Positions 15,574-27,427 of a DNA stretch of 41,218 bases are shown in pieces (position 1 is the first letter of the stretch; the number at the start of each line of letters is the position of its first letter). The position numbers and the translations under genes were made by a program. Origin of the DNA: Porogramme epimiltina (Eukaryota; Basidiomycota; Agaricomycetes; Polyporales; Polyporaceae); NCBI GenBank assembly GCA_900155495.1, contig FTLJ01001000.1, forward strand, positions 1 to 41,218, written 5' to 3'. A model generated the notes under the pieces. It worked only from the letters and a program-made list of their open reading frames with translations, made no database searches and was not told the DNA's origin.

Positions 15574-18378
15574 ATGAACCCGCCGTGGAAAATATATCAA
15601 GAGGAACTTTTCCGCTTGGGCTACGGTCTCCCGCTCTGGCATCCAGAGCCGAATGTTCGCGGCGATGGCCCTCCCGTTCCAATCGAAATTGGTACGGTAG
15701 GGTGGATGAACGAGGGTGGTATCACAGTGCTCTTCAACTCCATGAAACCCGACTACCACCCGCCAGACCGCCTCCCACGCGACTTCACCATACTCGATGG
15801 CGTTGCTACCAACTCTTGCAGCAAGATTCATCAAGAAGTGGTCGTGAGTCATAGCGTGAAAGCAACTACTATCGAGGGTCAGGTGGCTGCGTGCGTCGCC
15901 TTGTTTTCGTGCTAGACGATGCTCTGACAGTGACACACTGTCATTTAGCGGCCCTGGTGCCGTCTCTGTCGGTACTGGCTTCAAGTATTCACTCCATCAG
16001 GAAAAGGGGGCGGCTGTCGAGCTCCGGCCCCCCGGAATGCAAAATCGAATCGACTCGAAGGGTCGAATCAAGGAGTACATGAAGCACAACCTGGAACAAT
16101 GGCTGGAGCTCGCTAACGGGAGAGGATTACAGTTGGATCTAAGGGAAGAAGACATCGTTTTCATCTCAGGTGTAATCACGACGACAAAATGGACAGTCAT
16201 CGCACTCCAGGGGCCGACATCTCAACAAATGGATTTCTCCGTTGGCGCAGACGCCAGTACAATCGCTAATGCGGCTCTCAATGTCAGCATGTCCGATAGC
16301 CTTCGACCACTGGTGCACCACCGACGTGGGCCTGACTCGGAGTACACGGGAAACTCCTTGGTTGTCCCGGGAAATCCCCAGGTTGGAACCTCTAATCCTG
16401 CCACGGAGTCAAACCAGTGCCTATTTGTGCGTTACTACAAGATGAAACGTAGGCTATGGTTTTTGAGAACCATTGAAGCCTCCGCGGGTCCCCATCAGCT
16501 CCCTCCAGGAGAGGACGGTCATAACCCAGAATTCGAGTTTGCAGAGGCGACTGCTGCGGAGGGCGCAGGAGTAAGTGTTGTCGTGTCTAAATTGGTTCCC
16601 ACCACTAATGGCGTCGAAAGCCCTATGACCCTGTCAATTACCTTCTCGATCACATACTCCGGGTCAGTTCGATCTGCCTTGAGCCTCTACCCTCTGCGCT
16701 CACTTGAACCACGACATAGCACTGCGAAGATGCTCTGGTGGCATTTGGCTCTGACATTGACCTCATGGCTTGTTTTCCGGTGAGTGGCAGTTCCCGTACC
16801 AAACTCAAGTCGCACAAGTTTCTTACACTGGTAAATTCAGGACGGCATTCTACCTGACGACATAAGAGCAGGCCTGGAAGATATAATGCCTGAAATCAAT
16901 GTCGATGCTGATGGAGGTCCGTTCTCTTATACTAGTCTTAGTATTATGCTCTCTGTTGACGAGATGGCGGTTCCCTCAGTCGCCACAGTTGTGGCACCGT
17001 ACACTTTCTCCATCGAAAAGCGTCCGTACGAAGAGGTTGACGCATATGACAATCAGCACGTCAAGCGCCCCCGACTGGATGACGACAGCTTGCATGGAGA
17101 GTATATGAACGAAGATTGGGAGACGGGTAACAGGCAACCACGTGAGTGTTCCGCGCCCGTTTTGAAGGCATCTTTTCCATTTGTAATGATTTTTGCGCAG
17201 CTTACGACCCCTCACAAACGGGGATGTTCACAGGACAAGGTCATGGATATGATGAGTCGTATGATGATGAGGATGGCCCTTCTGAAGAGGAGGAAGCAGA
17301 GCAGGAACGTTTTGGCTCAGAAGACCCTGGTCCAGAGAAGGAGAAGGCCAAGCGTATAGCGACTGCGACTCACGAAGGATCTATCACTGCGCTCACATAC
17401 TCTCCAAATGGTGAATTCGTCGCTTCCGGGTCCGACGACTGCAAAATCATCATTTGGGGCGTCACCGATCGCGGGTCTATCTGCACTATGGAGACCCATG
17501 AGGATCCAATCTCAGCCCTCGCATTCTCTCACGATAGTCAAATCCTCGCGTCAGCGTCGCAAGCTACAGAGATCATACTCTGGAACGTCCAGACGTGGCA
17601 GGAGCTCAAACGCCTCACGCCTACGTCGCCCGTCCAGTCACTCGCATTCACCCCCAGCGGCGAGCTCCTTATTGCCGGAACAAGCGAAGGCAAGCTCGAG
17701 ATGTGGACCACAGAAGAGTATACCGCGCTCCCTCCAGCAACAAATAACACTGCCGCGATGACATTCATGGTGTTCTCGCCCGACGGATCCAAAATGGCGA
17801 CCGGAGGAATCGAGAAGGACTGCGTCGTATGGGACGTTGCGTCGTTGCAAGGCACTTCAAGCGCGCGCACAATCGGCGACGGGCGAAACGTCTACGCAGC
17901 CGCATTCTCTCCTTTCGGCGATCGCATCGTGACGAGCTTCGACGATGGGAGCTGTACGGTATGGAACGCGAACACGGGAGACGCGCTGGTGATCATACAT
18001 GAGCACACGGGCCCGGTGTGGGCGGTCGCCTTCTCGCCGGACGGGAAGCAGATCGCGTCGGGCTCCGATGATGGTACGGTGAAGGTCGTGGACTCCTACA
18101 CTGGGACGACCGCACTGGAGCTGACCGAGCACAACGGGACGGTGAATGCGGTGGCGTTCTCGCCGGACGGCCGGTTCCTCGCGTCGGCGGCGACGGACAA
18201 GCTGGTGTTGCTGTGGGATGCGTACACCGGAGAGAGGTTGTTCAAGTACAATGAACATGATGATGACGTCACGCAGATGATGTTCTCTCCAAATGGGAGA
18301 AGCATTGCTTCGGGATCTCTAGATGGTGGAGTCTACGTACGGCCCGTCGTCACCGTCCCAACGGGCTCGTATCAGTGA
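15574..18378 (+). CDS. Protein F: unknown N-terminal domain fused to an eight-unit WD40 propeller
   Basis: Exons are 15574-15890, 15949-16570, 16621-16662, 16720-16779, 16841-17141 and 17201-18378 (839 aa). Residues 1 to about 370 match protein E (LFRLGYGLPLWHPEPN, SKGRIKEYMKHN, CLFVRYYKMKRRLWFLRTIE, GPHQLPPGEDG, DPVNYLLDHILR). A linker follows with a basic nuclear-localisation-like VKRPRL (about 425) and a strongly acidic tract (about 465-490). Residues from about 503 to 835 form a WD40 propeller. Eight units can be counted from the strand ends (IIIWG, IILWN, LEMWT, CVVWD, CTVWN, VKVVD, VLLWD, VYVRP). Such propellers are protein-binding platforms; the partner is unknown. The propeller is closest to protein G. 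Introns are 50-61 nt. The 3' end faces oxygenase B, with 193 nt between stops. Confidence 0.88.
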
Positions 18379-18571
18379 ACAATATCAACACACTGTTGGA
18401 CATATTGTGTAAATACCCAAATATGACAGTATGGGGGTCTATTGGTACCCTTCAACGAAACAATATCATTTCATGACGCTATTCGAGATACAAAGAATCG
18501 CTGTTCACAACAATTGGCATGTTGGGACGTTGACCGTTCTGACGAAGTGGCGCGCAAGCCGCTCACGTGCC

Positions 18572-20044
18572 TTAGCGCCGCCCGGGAGGACCAACGCTAA
18601 CGAGAATACAGACGCGCTGGTACAGATAGCCCATCATCGGCTCGTTCCCATACGCCGCAAAGTGCGTCTTCACTCGGTTCACGTGCGAGAGCGGCGTGAT
18701 CCAGTGGACATGGCGGCTGCCGACGTCGACACCCGCGGGGACGGATGCGGGGTTGACGAGGACGCCGTTGAAATGCGCACAGAGTTTCTCCCAAAGTGGC
18801 TGCTCCTCATCATAGTCGTGCGTGTCAAACTTGACAATGCGCGGGCACGCCACGAGCGGTCGCTCGCCACTCCCAGAGGCATGGCCATCTCCGCCGTCTT
18901 CATAGATGGCGTAGAGGGAAGGTGTAAGGAAGAGGTCGATGCAGGCACGGAAAAGGGCGGAATCCGTCCCCTTGAGACGTTGTTCGAGGCGTTCGAGCGT
19001 GGCGTCGTCATGGGAGTGAAAGCGCGTTGGGAGGGGGTAGAGATGACGGAGCCCGAATCCGAGAGTTCCACCGTCAGGGAGAAACGCTTGGTCGTTCAAC
19101 AGCCCGGATATGATGGACTTGACCTCGGGTTTACTGAAACTTCGGGGTACGATGACGTCCACGGAGGGAGCCTGGGGTCCGTTGTGACGTGAGTCGGCGA
19201 AGTAGAGGTTGTAGGTGACCGTGACACGGTGACCAGAGGTGACTTTGGCTACCGCATGTTCAACATCACTGAAGAACGCGACATATGCAACGCGAGGGGA
19301 TGCGCCATCGTGTGAAGAGAGGAGTTGGGCAGTGTCGATGCTCCGCTGGAGGTCACCTTGTCGGATAGAGATGGCGCCGCCTGTATGAGGAGTAGGGAAG
19401 ATGAGCACTAATGAACCAAACATGGCCTCGCCACGAGGTGTGTCTTGGTGGGCTTTGAAAAAGGAGCCCTCGCCTTCATGAAGCAGATAAGACAGGTGGT
19501 ATCCACATAAGTTAGGCCATAGCGCACCGTAGACGTTGAGCTTGTAAAGCTCAGCATGCACCAACACGTTTTCGTCTTTGCCGAGGAAAAGCCCTGTACG
19601 GACTGTGTCTAGGAGACCCGCCGCTTCTAGATCGAGATTGAGAGAGAACTGGCTCTTGTCGAGTTTCCCCGCGTTGCGGTAAGACGCGTCCAGCACGCTC
19701 CGATGATCCAAGCCAAACGTAGCCGGGTCACACGCTTTCTCCAGATTCGTGAGCATCGCTGGCGCTGCGTTAGACAGATCGATTCGTCTAGGACATACGT
19801 TGGCCGATTAACAAGGGATAATAGAAAACACGGAGGATACTTACGAAGCTAGCTGGTCTTTCCCAAAATAAAGCACGTAGCTCTCTGGAGAAACGCTGAC
19901 AGTGCCACAGCAGTACGGTAAAGTCTCTCTGAGCGTCGCCCTCAGCTGATCGACTTGAGGGTGTTGAGCGAGCGCGAGACCGGGGTTGGCAGTAACGCGT
20001 TCGTGCTCGCTGTACTCGTCGGAATCGGACATAGGGTGGTACAT
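18572..20044 (-). CDS. 2OG-Fe(II) oxygenase family protein (paralogue B)
   Basis: Exons are 20044-19845, 19787-19528 and 19473-18572 (453 aa). It is a clear paralogue of oxygenase A. The metal ligands are HxD at about H162/D164 (KAHQDTPRG) and His about 226 (DVEHAVAK); Arg about 236 (SGHRVTVTYNL) binds 2-oxoglutarate. FLPDGGTLGFGLRHLYPLP and the C-terminal VGPPGRR are shared with A. The substrate is unknown. The N-terminus is acidic (MSDSDEYSEHE). An alternative ATG is at 20032. The second intron (19474-19527) is 54 nt, divisible by three and without a stop, so retaining it would insert 18 residues just before the metal-binding HxD. Splicing is favoured because A has an intron at the same place and phase. 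It is convergent with gene F. Confidence 0.88.
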
Positions 20045-21776
20045 TCTAGGGATGAGAGCAGCCGACGAGGTCTAGAGGGAGGCCCCCACTTCAACGACGA
20101 CTTATAGTCCATTGAGGGAAGACTCACTCATTAGGTTCATCCTCAATGTACCTCACCGAGATCCCACACGGAGTCAGAGTAGACGGATTTGGGCGAAATG
20201 CGACGTGCTTTCTGGGAGAGGTGCGGAGCGGAATGCGGTTGCAGTTCTTTGGTGATGATCAGAGCGGGAGCCTGATTGGAATAACGCGTACTGCCAGGGG
20301 CGAAAGCTCCTTTTGATCGCCGTCTCTCCTCTAGCGCTATGAAACATGGTATGGAAACCGAAAATGTCGGTTTCTAAACCGGAGAGCAGTGAGCAGACGA
20401 GCAAGGGGGAGGAGTAGTGGTTTACTGTTGCTTTGAGGCTGATACGCGGCAGTGATTGACTCTTGCGTTGTGATGTGGGGTACGGGTAGCGCAACAAAGA
20501 AATACTGTTGGCGAGTGTGGGTCCACCCCGGATCTGTTATCGCCGCTCGCAGCCGCCTTGGAAACTCGCTGACAGTTTTGCGTTTCGCGTACTGCGGATG
20601 TTGAATGTGGCTCCGTGGCCGACACATCCGAGAGCCATCGTTCTACCGCACAAGGTTAGCCATTATCCAGGGGTGGGCGAGTCATGCTGGGAAGGAGCAA
20701 GGTGAGTCGGTGACTCGCATGACCCTGATACGCACATGACGTGAACCATTCTCCTTTAGAGCACAGTTGAGTCGTCGCTACCCTTAATTTCCGACGCCCA
20801 TCCTAGCAGTAGTAGGCACTTGCTTCGAAGGAAACTGTCAGCGAAGTCGTTTGAGTCATTCGGGTCTTGCAGCCGAGGGTTATTTGTCGGTAACAGCGAT
20901 CTCGCATACCTTTCATCCCGAAGGAGCTGGATCAGAGTTGTGCCAACAATGGTAAGCCTTTGAGCTCTAGTAAGGGAGGAGAGAACAACTGGCGCGTGTG
21001 CAGACTGCGCTCATGCTCTCACCCCAGGGGCGAGTGTGATGACGCGATGACGCCACGACTCATCATAGACGCCCGACCGGCATGTCGGGTCCGGCAAGCC
21101 CCGGCAGGCGGAGTCTTCGATTCAAGCGCCGGCTGACTCTCGTCGCACACTAGCTACCTATTCTTTTACTGCAAATCATCGCTTTCTACTACAGCTAGGT
21201 AAGTGAGTACTTAAATTGGAACGCGTGGCGCGGTACATGAGATTGAGTCAGGTAATAATTTCGCTGATATCTATCGTAGTCCCGTATTTCGGGATTCTCA
21301 ACTTCTCCGAACTCCGAGTCCGACTCATGGGCCGCTCTCAGGCTATCCGCGGGTTCCGACGTCTCCACGATTCCACGGACGCTTAGGGTTTCCGCTTGGA
21401 TGTCTCCCCCGTAGACAAACATTTCCATATTTCCTCATGTGAGTCATAGGTGGTTTGTAAGAAGGGGTTCCGTAAAACAGGAAACGGCATGCCTCGGGTC
21501 AAGAATTTCTTCTGTGGCTTAATTATTTGTTGAGGTCAGCGTTAATGGAACCACAGAACACCCTATGGATAGACACTCTAGGGCCTGCTAGGCGCGTGTC
21601 ACCTTTCAAGCCCAACGTCCTACGCCTAGCACTTCTGTAGGCTATAGTGTGGGTGCCGTCGCACCGGCTGGTCCCGACGTTGCCCTGGCTAGGCTCACAC
21701 GCGATTCCGCTACGTGATGCCCCCTCCCACCACTATAACTTCTATTCTATTTGCATATACAGGCTCAGGGAACAGT
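20045..21776. other. Intergenic region
   Basis: This 1.7-kb stretch holds the 5' flank of oxygenase B and the 3' flank of F-box/WD40 gene 1. An ATG-started 77-codon frame lies at 21195-21428 (-) and is acidic, but it has no recognisable similarity. A GC-rich hairpin, CCCGAC...GTCGGG, lies at about 21072-21089. No gene is called. Confidence 0.5.
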
Positions 21777-24261
21777 TTATTCACTAATCCACATCTTCTC
21801 CTCCGCGATAAGCTCGCTTATCTTTGCAATCCACACTGTACCATCCCCTGCCCCTGACACTAGGACACCACCTTCTTCCGTGAAAACTTGTCTGCACAGA
21901 CGTTTCTCCGGATCCGACATGGTTGCTACGCACTTCCCGTCGGACATCCTCCATAAACGAAGAGGATAATCTCCGGTAGACGTTGCGGCGTACTCCCCAT
22001 CTGGCGACATCGACAGGCGGAAGAAGTCGCGCTCGTGCCCGTCCAAGGTCCATAAGAGGGCTCCAGTAGCTGTATCAGCAACTCGGGCTTTAGTGTCCTC
22101 GTCACCGCTTATCCATATTGCTCGGCGCCCATCGCGTGAGAGGGCCGCCAGGAACACAGGCCACGGAACTTTACCGGATGGCTGCTGTAAGACGGCGTAG
22201 CAGAGGAGCTCCCCTGTTTCCGCACTCCAGCGTAGGATGTACCCGTGTCTGTTCAGCGCAATAAGGGTCTTGCTCTCCTGGTCGAACATGACTACTCGAA
22301 GACGAATCGTAACGATGTGGTCTTCTCCGGTGGCCAGCCCCACGCGCAGCTCTCCTGTTTTGATGTCCCACACGCGCCCACCGCAGAGCTCTCCGCACGT
22401 CATGAGCCAACGACCGTTCGGGGATATGACTAAGTGCTCGATCGATGTTTCATGTCCGGAAAGGATGTGGAGAGGCAGGCACGTCTGTGGGTCCCAGATG
22501 CACACCGTGCGATCGAGGCTGGCGCCAGATGCGAGTACGGTGCCGTCTGGAGACCAAGCTATGCAGGTTACACTGCCTGAATGCGGGCCCGTGGCGAGCG
22601 TCGCCAGGTGTGTTCCTTGAGATGAGTCCCATATTTGAATGTTTCCCTTTAGGTCACCTGCAGACGCGAGGCGGACGTTGTCGGGCGCGAAGGCGAGGAC
22701 AGGAAGGTCAGAGTCGAGGCTCCATGACCACTGGCGGACCGGCTCTCGGGATTCGATGTCCCATACGATAATGCTTGAGTCCCATGCCCCCCCTGCAGTT
22801 ACCGCAACTTCTCCAAGGTGATCTACTGCGATCGCGGCTACACCACCGTGATGACCTTTGTGAGGTAACCCAGTTTCTGAAGAGCGTGACAGTGGGTGAG
22901 TATAATATCGATCAACGTTTATTATAATCTACCACACCTGTAGGGCACTCGACTCTCAAAATATTGCGTGAATGAAGGGTGGGAAACGCCAGCTGGAGAG
23001 CCGTAATGCATCGTTGAACAACATTCCTCTTGGCTCGTGGAATGCGAAACGTTGTGGCGATGTGATTGGTGTATGCAGGACGGAGCAGCACTGCCTCTAT
23101 TTCCCGACAATGTCGTGATACATCTTCACTGTGGAAAAGGTTTCGTACTTTCTCACTTGCCAGGCCAGGGAATACAAGTTCTACACTTCTCAGAGTCCGT
23201 GGAGGATTCGTGTCGCCCAGCATCAGAGCAAAAGCTTTTTGAAGGGCAGATGCCGCCTCGTTCTCTTGCGACACCCTCGGGAACAGGTCGAATATTGAAA
23301 TTGAGATAGAATGGAGGTGAGGAAAATCCGCGAGTGTCACTCCTGAGAGTCCTGAAGGAGGGGTGAGAACCATGTTTATAAGCATAAGACATTATAAAAC
23401 CGTACTGTCAGAACGGAGGGTGCGGTTGTCTATAGACACTCGTGTCCACCGTGGGAGAATACAGGGATGGAATAACAGGCCGATCAATTCCTCACAGCGA
23501 GTATTGAATACCTATGCGTCCAATCATATCGTAAGCACAGAAGAACTCAAAACTAATAAACACCTGCCTACTTTCAAGTGTGAGCAGCGAAGCCGCTCTT
23601 CGAGGGTCTTGATGACTGCGGTAGCCTGCTCTGTTCTCATAAAGTTTGAAAGAGGAGAGTGAATTTTGATTCGAGTTAGCTCGAGATCCTGAAGGTATGG
23701 GAGGGACCCCAGAAGGCGCACTAATTTCACGCCATTGCTGATCATCAAATTCTCCAAGGTGAGGCACCGAATAGAGGAGAATCGAGAGAAGCAAGCTAAG
23801 GATATCTGTGAAAGATACACTTGCTGCTGCGGGAATGGCTTAGCACCCGTCAATTTGTAGGTCCTAAGGTTGGGTAGCATGGAGAGGAAGACTACCGCTG
23901 CGGCTTCATGAAATGCGCGGTGCTTGACATCGGAGTCGTCCAGTGGTCGATTTTCTCCTTCGAGGGAACCTCTTCTAGTCCGAGCTTCCACTGAAACAGC
24001 GACGCATTCGACGAGGGACTGAAGTGAAGGTGAGGTGTGAAAAGAGGTGCATATATTCTTGAATTGAAGGGCCGACTCGACGTTAACCGAGCGAAAGAGG
24101 TGGTAGCGACTCCGAGGAAGCCAGGTCTTGCATACCAGTGCGCAGCTCCGAAGAGTCCGGAGATGGTAGTCTACACCGGTGTCCCCACGGCCTTCTGACC
24201 CTAGGTCATCGATGATCGCCTCTGCGAGCTCCACCGGGACCCGACTCGAAGTCGTCTTCAT
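21777..24261 (-). CDS. F-box / WD40 fusion protein 1
   Basis: Exons are 24261-23572, 23511-23406, 23351-22938 and 22876-21777 (769 aa). Residues about 5-50 form an F-box-like motif of the agaricomycete type (VPVELAEAIIDDLG, then LRSCALVCKTWLPRSRYHLFR), which normally binds Skp1 in SCF ubiquitin ligases. Leucine-rich, LRR-like sequence follows to about 400 (LTLENLMISNGVKLVRLLGS, HCREIEAVLL). Exon 4 is a complete WD40 propeller of about eight units (IIVWD, IQIWD, VCIWD, GRVWD, ILRWS and degenerate later ones). By analogy with Fbw proteins, the propeller may capture the substrate; no substrate is known. Fusion 2 at 37048-39428 shares the architecture and intron phases 0, 1, 1. A run of seven G (on the coding strand) near 22787 keeps the frame; an indel there would break it. 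Confidence 0.85.
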
Positions 24262-24661
24262 GATGCAGATAAAGGATGGAGTGTATAACGACAATCATGA
24301 CGCTCAAATGGAATAGTCGTGCTCAGGACAATCGTGGGACGCACTGCGGTTCATGTGTTGCGCCGATTTAGTCACGTGAGAAACCCGTTCTATTCGCTTC
24401 GAAGGGTGTTCGGGGGACAAGACACACTGGGCTTTAACTCAATTCGACAAACGCTACCAGCACTGGATGCCAGAGACGACCACATGACGGTGCTTAGGAG
24501 GTGGGCGTTGTATCTAAACTATAGGTTTTGAGGGACTGAGGCCCTTTCATATGCACACTACGCCCTAGTATTACACCGATATGATTCTGCACTCGACGAC
24601 CGGCCTTGTCTACGTGGCCCAAGATCACTAGTAACAGCACACATACGAGTAGACACATTCA
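24262..24661. other. Intergenic, upstream of F-box/WD40 gene 1
   Basis: This 400-nt gap between the stop of the AKR gene and the start of F-box/WD40 gene 1 holds nothing recognisable. Confidence 0.6.
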
Positions 24662-26447
24662 TCAGATGTGTCCAGAGATCGCGAGAGGCCTGTACGGCTC
24701 CTCTAGGTACTTCATCTCTTCGTCGTTTAGGGTGACGTCCAAAGCACCTGAAAACGCATTAGCCAACATCTACAGCTGCATAACAGAGGCGTAGGGACGT
24801 ACCAAGGACATCTTCGAGATTCGACAAGTTGGTCGTGCCCACGATCGGTGCAGTGACGCCAGGCTTCGCGAGAATCCACGCCATCGATATCTGGGCCATG
24901 CTTACGCCCTTCTTCTTTGCGAGTTCTTCGATCCTACAATGGATGTCAGCAGCTCGCTGCAGCAGGAATGTAAGCGTATGGTCTCACCTCCCGGCGAGGT
25001 CGGGGAGGAAGGGAACTTCGCCGTAGTAGCCAGCCCACCTGCACCACGGGAAGACGTGGTGAGCACCACCGCATACTGAGAGATCTAGCGAGACACTTAC
25101 GTGTCAGTCGTGCTGCGCAGCGTCTCTTTGCTGACCGGGTGGGTGAGTTTTCCACGCGCGAGCGGGGAATAGGGAGTTGCGCCGACACCGAACAACTGAG
25201 GAAGAAATGATAAGGGAGTGAGTAACACAGGGCTTAGAGCTAACGTACTTTCAGAGTGGGGAACATCTCGCGTTCCTCCTCACGGTACAGGAGGCTGTAG
25301 TTGTTTTGCATCAGGATAAAGGGGGTGAGGTTGTGCGTGATCGCATAGTCTGGTAGAAGCGAGCAGGAGAGGCCGATCAGTACCTACTTCATCCTGAGGG
25401 AAGACGATGAGATACTCACTCTGCATCGCGTGGACTGCGAAGATAAAGATCAATACTCATATACTCACCCGTTCTCATAAGCTGAAGGACATACACTGAT
25501 ACGCATAGCACGAGCTCATGCCGACGTAGCGCACATATCCGGCCTTGACGACATCGTGAATAGCTTGCATCTACGCGATTTCTCGTAAGCTAGATAGGAC
25601 CGCGCAGCCTAGTGGTGCTTACCGTCTCTTCTATGGGTGTATCATAGTCGAATCGGTGACCTAATGCAATAATGGCATAAGAAAAGGGACACAGACGTAG
25701 AGGCTCGACATGACGCACACAGCAGCACGTCAATGTAATCGAGTTGAAGACGCTCCAGGCTGATCTTCACAGCGTCGAAGATGTGCTGGACAATGCGATT
25801 TCCGTCAGACAATGGATACAGACCCAAATTCAAGACGCACCTTGCGGCTAAGGCCCTTCTGATTGATAATACCCACGTCTTCGCTGGGGCCCATATAGCC
25901 CATGTCACGTTCCTTGAAGATAGGGGAAAATATCTGAAAGAGGATTCGTGAGAACTCAACCCATACCGCACAAAGAAGTCAGGGGGCGTACCTTGGTCAT
26001 GATGACAAGTTCATCGCGGGGTAGGTTAAGCTGCTTGATCGCCTTTCCAAGGACTACTTCCGAGACACCGTTTGAATACATCTATGAGGAATAGTTAGTA
26101 CCAAAGCTAAGGTATTGGTAGAAAGCGCTATAAACGCACGTCCGCAGTGTCAAATGTCTGAATGCCTTTGTCATAACTGTACTCAGTTAAGTCAGCAGCG
26201 TCGTTATACATGGGAACAGGCCACTCACGCAAACTTGATGTGCTTGATCGCTTCCTCCTCGGGTAAAACCCAGCTCTGCCAATCTGGTGAACCGTAGGAC
26301 ATACAGCCCAAGATGATCCTAGAAACTTTCAGGCCGGAGTTGCCGAGGCGGACTGCGGGGAAAACATCGTGGTAAGAGAAGGCATCCAAGGGCAGGGAGC
26401 ACGGAGGAGGGTGCGCATATAGACTCACCGTATTGCATCTTGGGCAT
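24662..26447 (-). CDS. Aldo/keto reductase
   Basis: Fourteen exons: 26447-26429, 26352-26229, 26176-26140, 26081-25992, 25933-25841, 25785-25719, 25660-25623, 25570-25495, 25434-25420, 25349-25249, 25195-25101, 25038-24988, 24933-24803 and 24747-24662 (340 aa, the usual AKR length). It should be a cytosolic NADPH-dependent carbonyl/aldehyde reductase of the aryl-alcohol-dehydrogenase/YakC-like branch. The catalytic tetrad is visible: Asp57 and Tyr62 (FDTADMYSNG), Lys90 (LVIMTK) and His145 (LLCHRFDYDTPIEET). Other signatures are VRYVGMSSCYAYQFHAMQ, PYSPLARGKLTHP and the nicotinamide-binding end VTAPIVGTTNLSNLEDVLG. Exon 9 is a 15-nt microexon (YAYQ-FHAMQ region). Intron 1 is 76 nt; most others are 50-60. 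No synthase lies nearby, so no pathway can be given. Confidence 0.92.
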
Positions 26448-27427
26448 GGTAGACTTGCGGGTAGATAGACAGTGTTGGAAATGAGAGGCGGGTTGAGGAA
26501 GCCATCATGCAGCTGGTCGGGTCGTGTTATATACCGCGGACGTTTCTGTTTGGTTGCGATTGTGAAGATCGGTTCATGTTCGCAGACCGCCAAGAGAAAC
26601 GCCCATACCTCTCACTCAATTGAGTAAGAGTCGTCTCATGGCTCTACTCAACCACCTGTTGGGCCCCACACTGGAACTCCGGTCGAAGTCATGAAACACG
26701 CTGACACATCCTAGTTTCCAGGGAGGACCAAAAATGGTCAAGAGAGGTGTACATGATATCTCCGGCCGGTGTGCAGGCACACATAGAAGGAGTGTATGCC
26801 AATACTTGTGGGCTTGCCCGGGCTTCTACTTTCGGGATGTGCTGCCACCAGCGCACACATACTTAGGACCTGTGCAATGTGCCCCGGTCGGGATTTACGT
26901 CAGATGCATCCCGATGCAGTATCTCCGGTGGGACTCACTTCAGACGTGTTTACGGGCATATCCGCATATTTGAGACAAGGAGGTAGTAACCTCTGTGTGT
27001 GGCTCGGAGACGATGGAGGTGGCCTATGTCAGTCATCGTCGTCACGGTTCGGCGTCAGGAGCCGCGCAAGCCCCGGCCGGTGTTGAACGGAGGGCCACAT
27101 CACGTGCACTAAGAACTCTATCAGATTAGATTAGATGCTCTTCGAGGCTCCGGATCCCAGCGATGAGAGATATCTCAGCACTTTTCTTACTCAGTCTCTA
27201 CACATGTATTTCTGAATGTCAGCTAATCGTGCACACGGTGTATGGGTGTCCTCTTAAAGCAGACGCACCGACTACCCTATGCGCTCTGCGTGCGCTCCCG
27301 AGTCCCGGCCTCCGACGCCTGTCAAATATGGTCCATGATGAACAGTGGTCGGGCTGTCAACTCCAGCTGCGCAGTTCGCAGAATCGCTTGGCTTGGTAAG
27401 TTTTCCAGATGCATCTTTACATCCGAT
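26448..27427. other. Divergent intergenic region between AKR and F-box genes
   Basis: Apart from the AKR TATA box, nothing is recognised. Short frames at 26734-27086 have no similarity or splice support. Confidence 0.55.
26527..26533 (-). promoter_or_regulatory. TATA-like box of the AKR gene
   Basis: TATATAA on the minus strand lies about 80 nt upstream of the ATG at 26447. Confidence 0.4.

Noticed and set aside
15574..18378. Protein F as a NACHT/HET-type WD40 recognition protein
   Set aside because: No P-loop NTPase or HET domain is visible and the WD40 units are divergent.
21060..21140. GC-rich hairpin and TTCGATTCAAGC resembling a tRNA T-arm
   Set aside because: B-box match is poor and no cloverleaf forms; treated as intergenic hairpin only.
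22741..22810. Apparent frameshift in the WD40 part of fusion 1
   Set aside because: Counting the seven-base homopolymer correctly keeps the frame (VTAGGAWDSSIIVWD).
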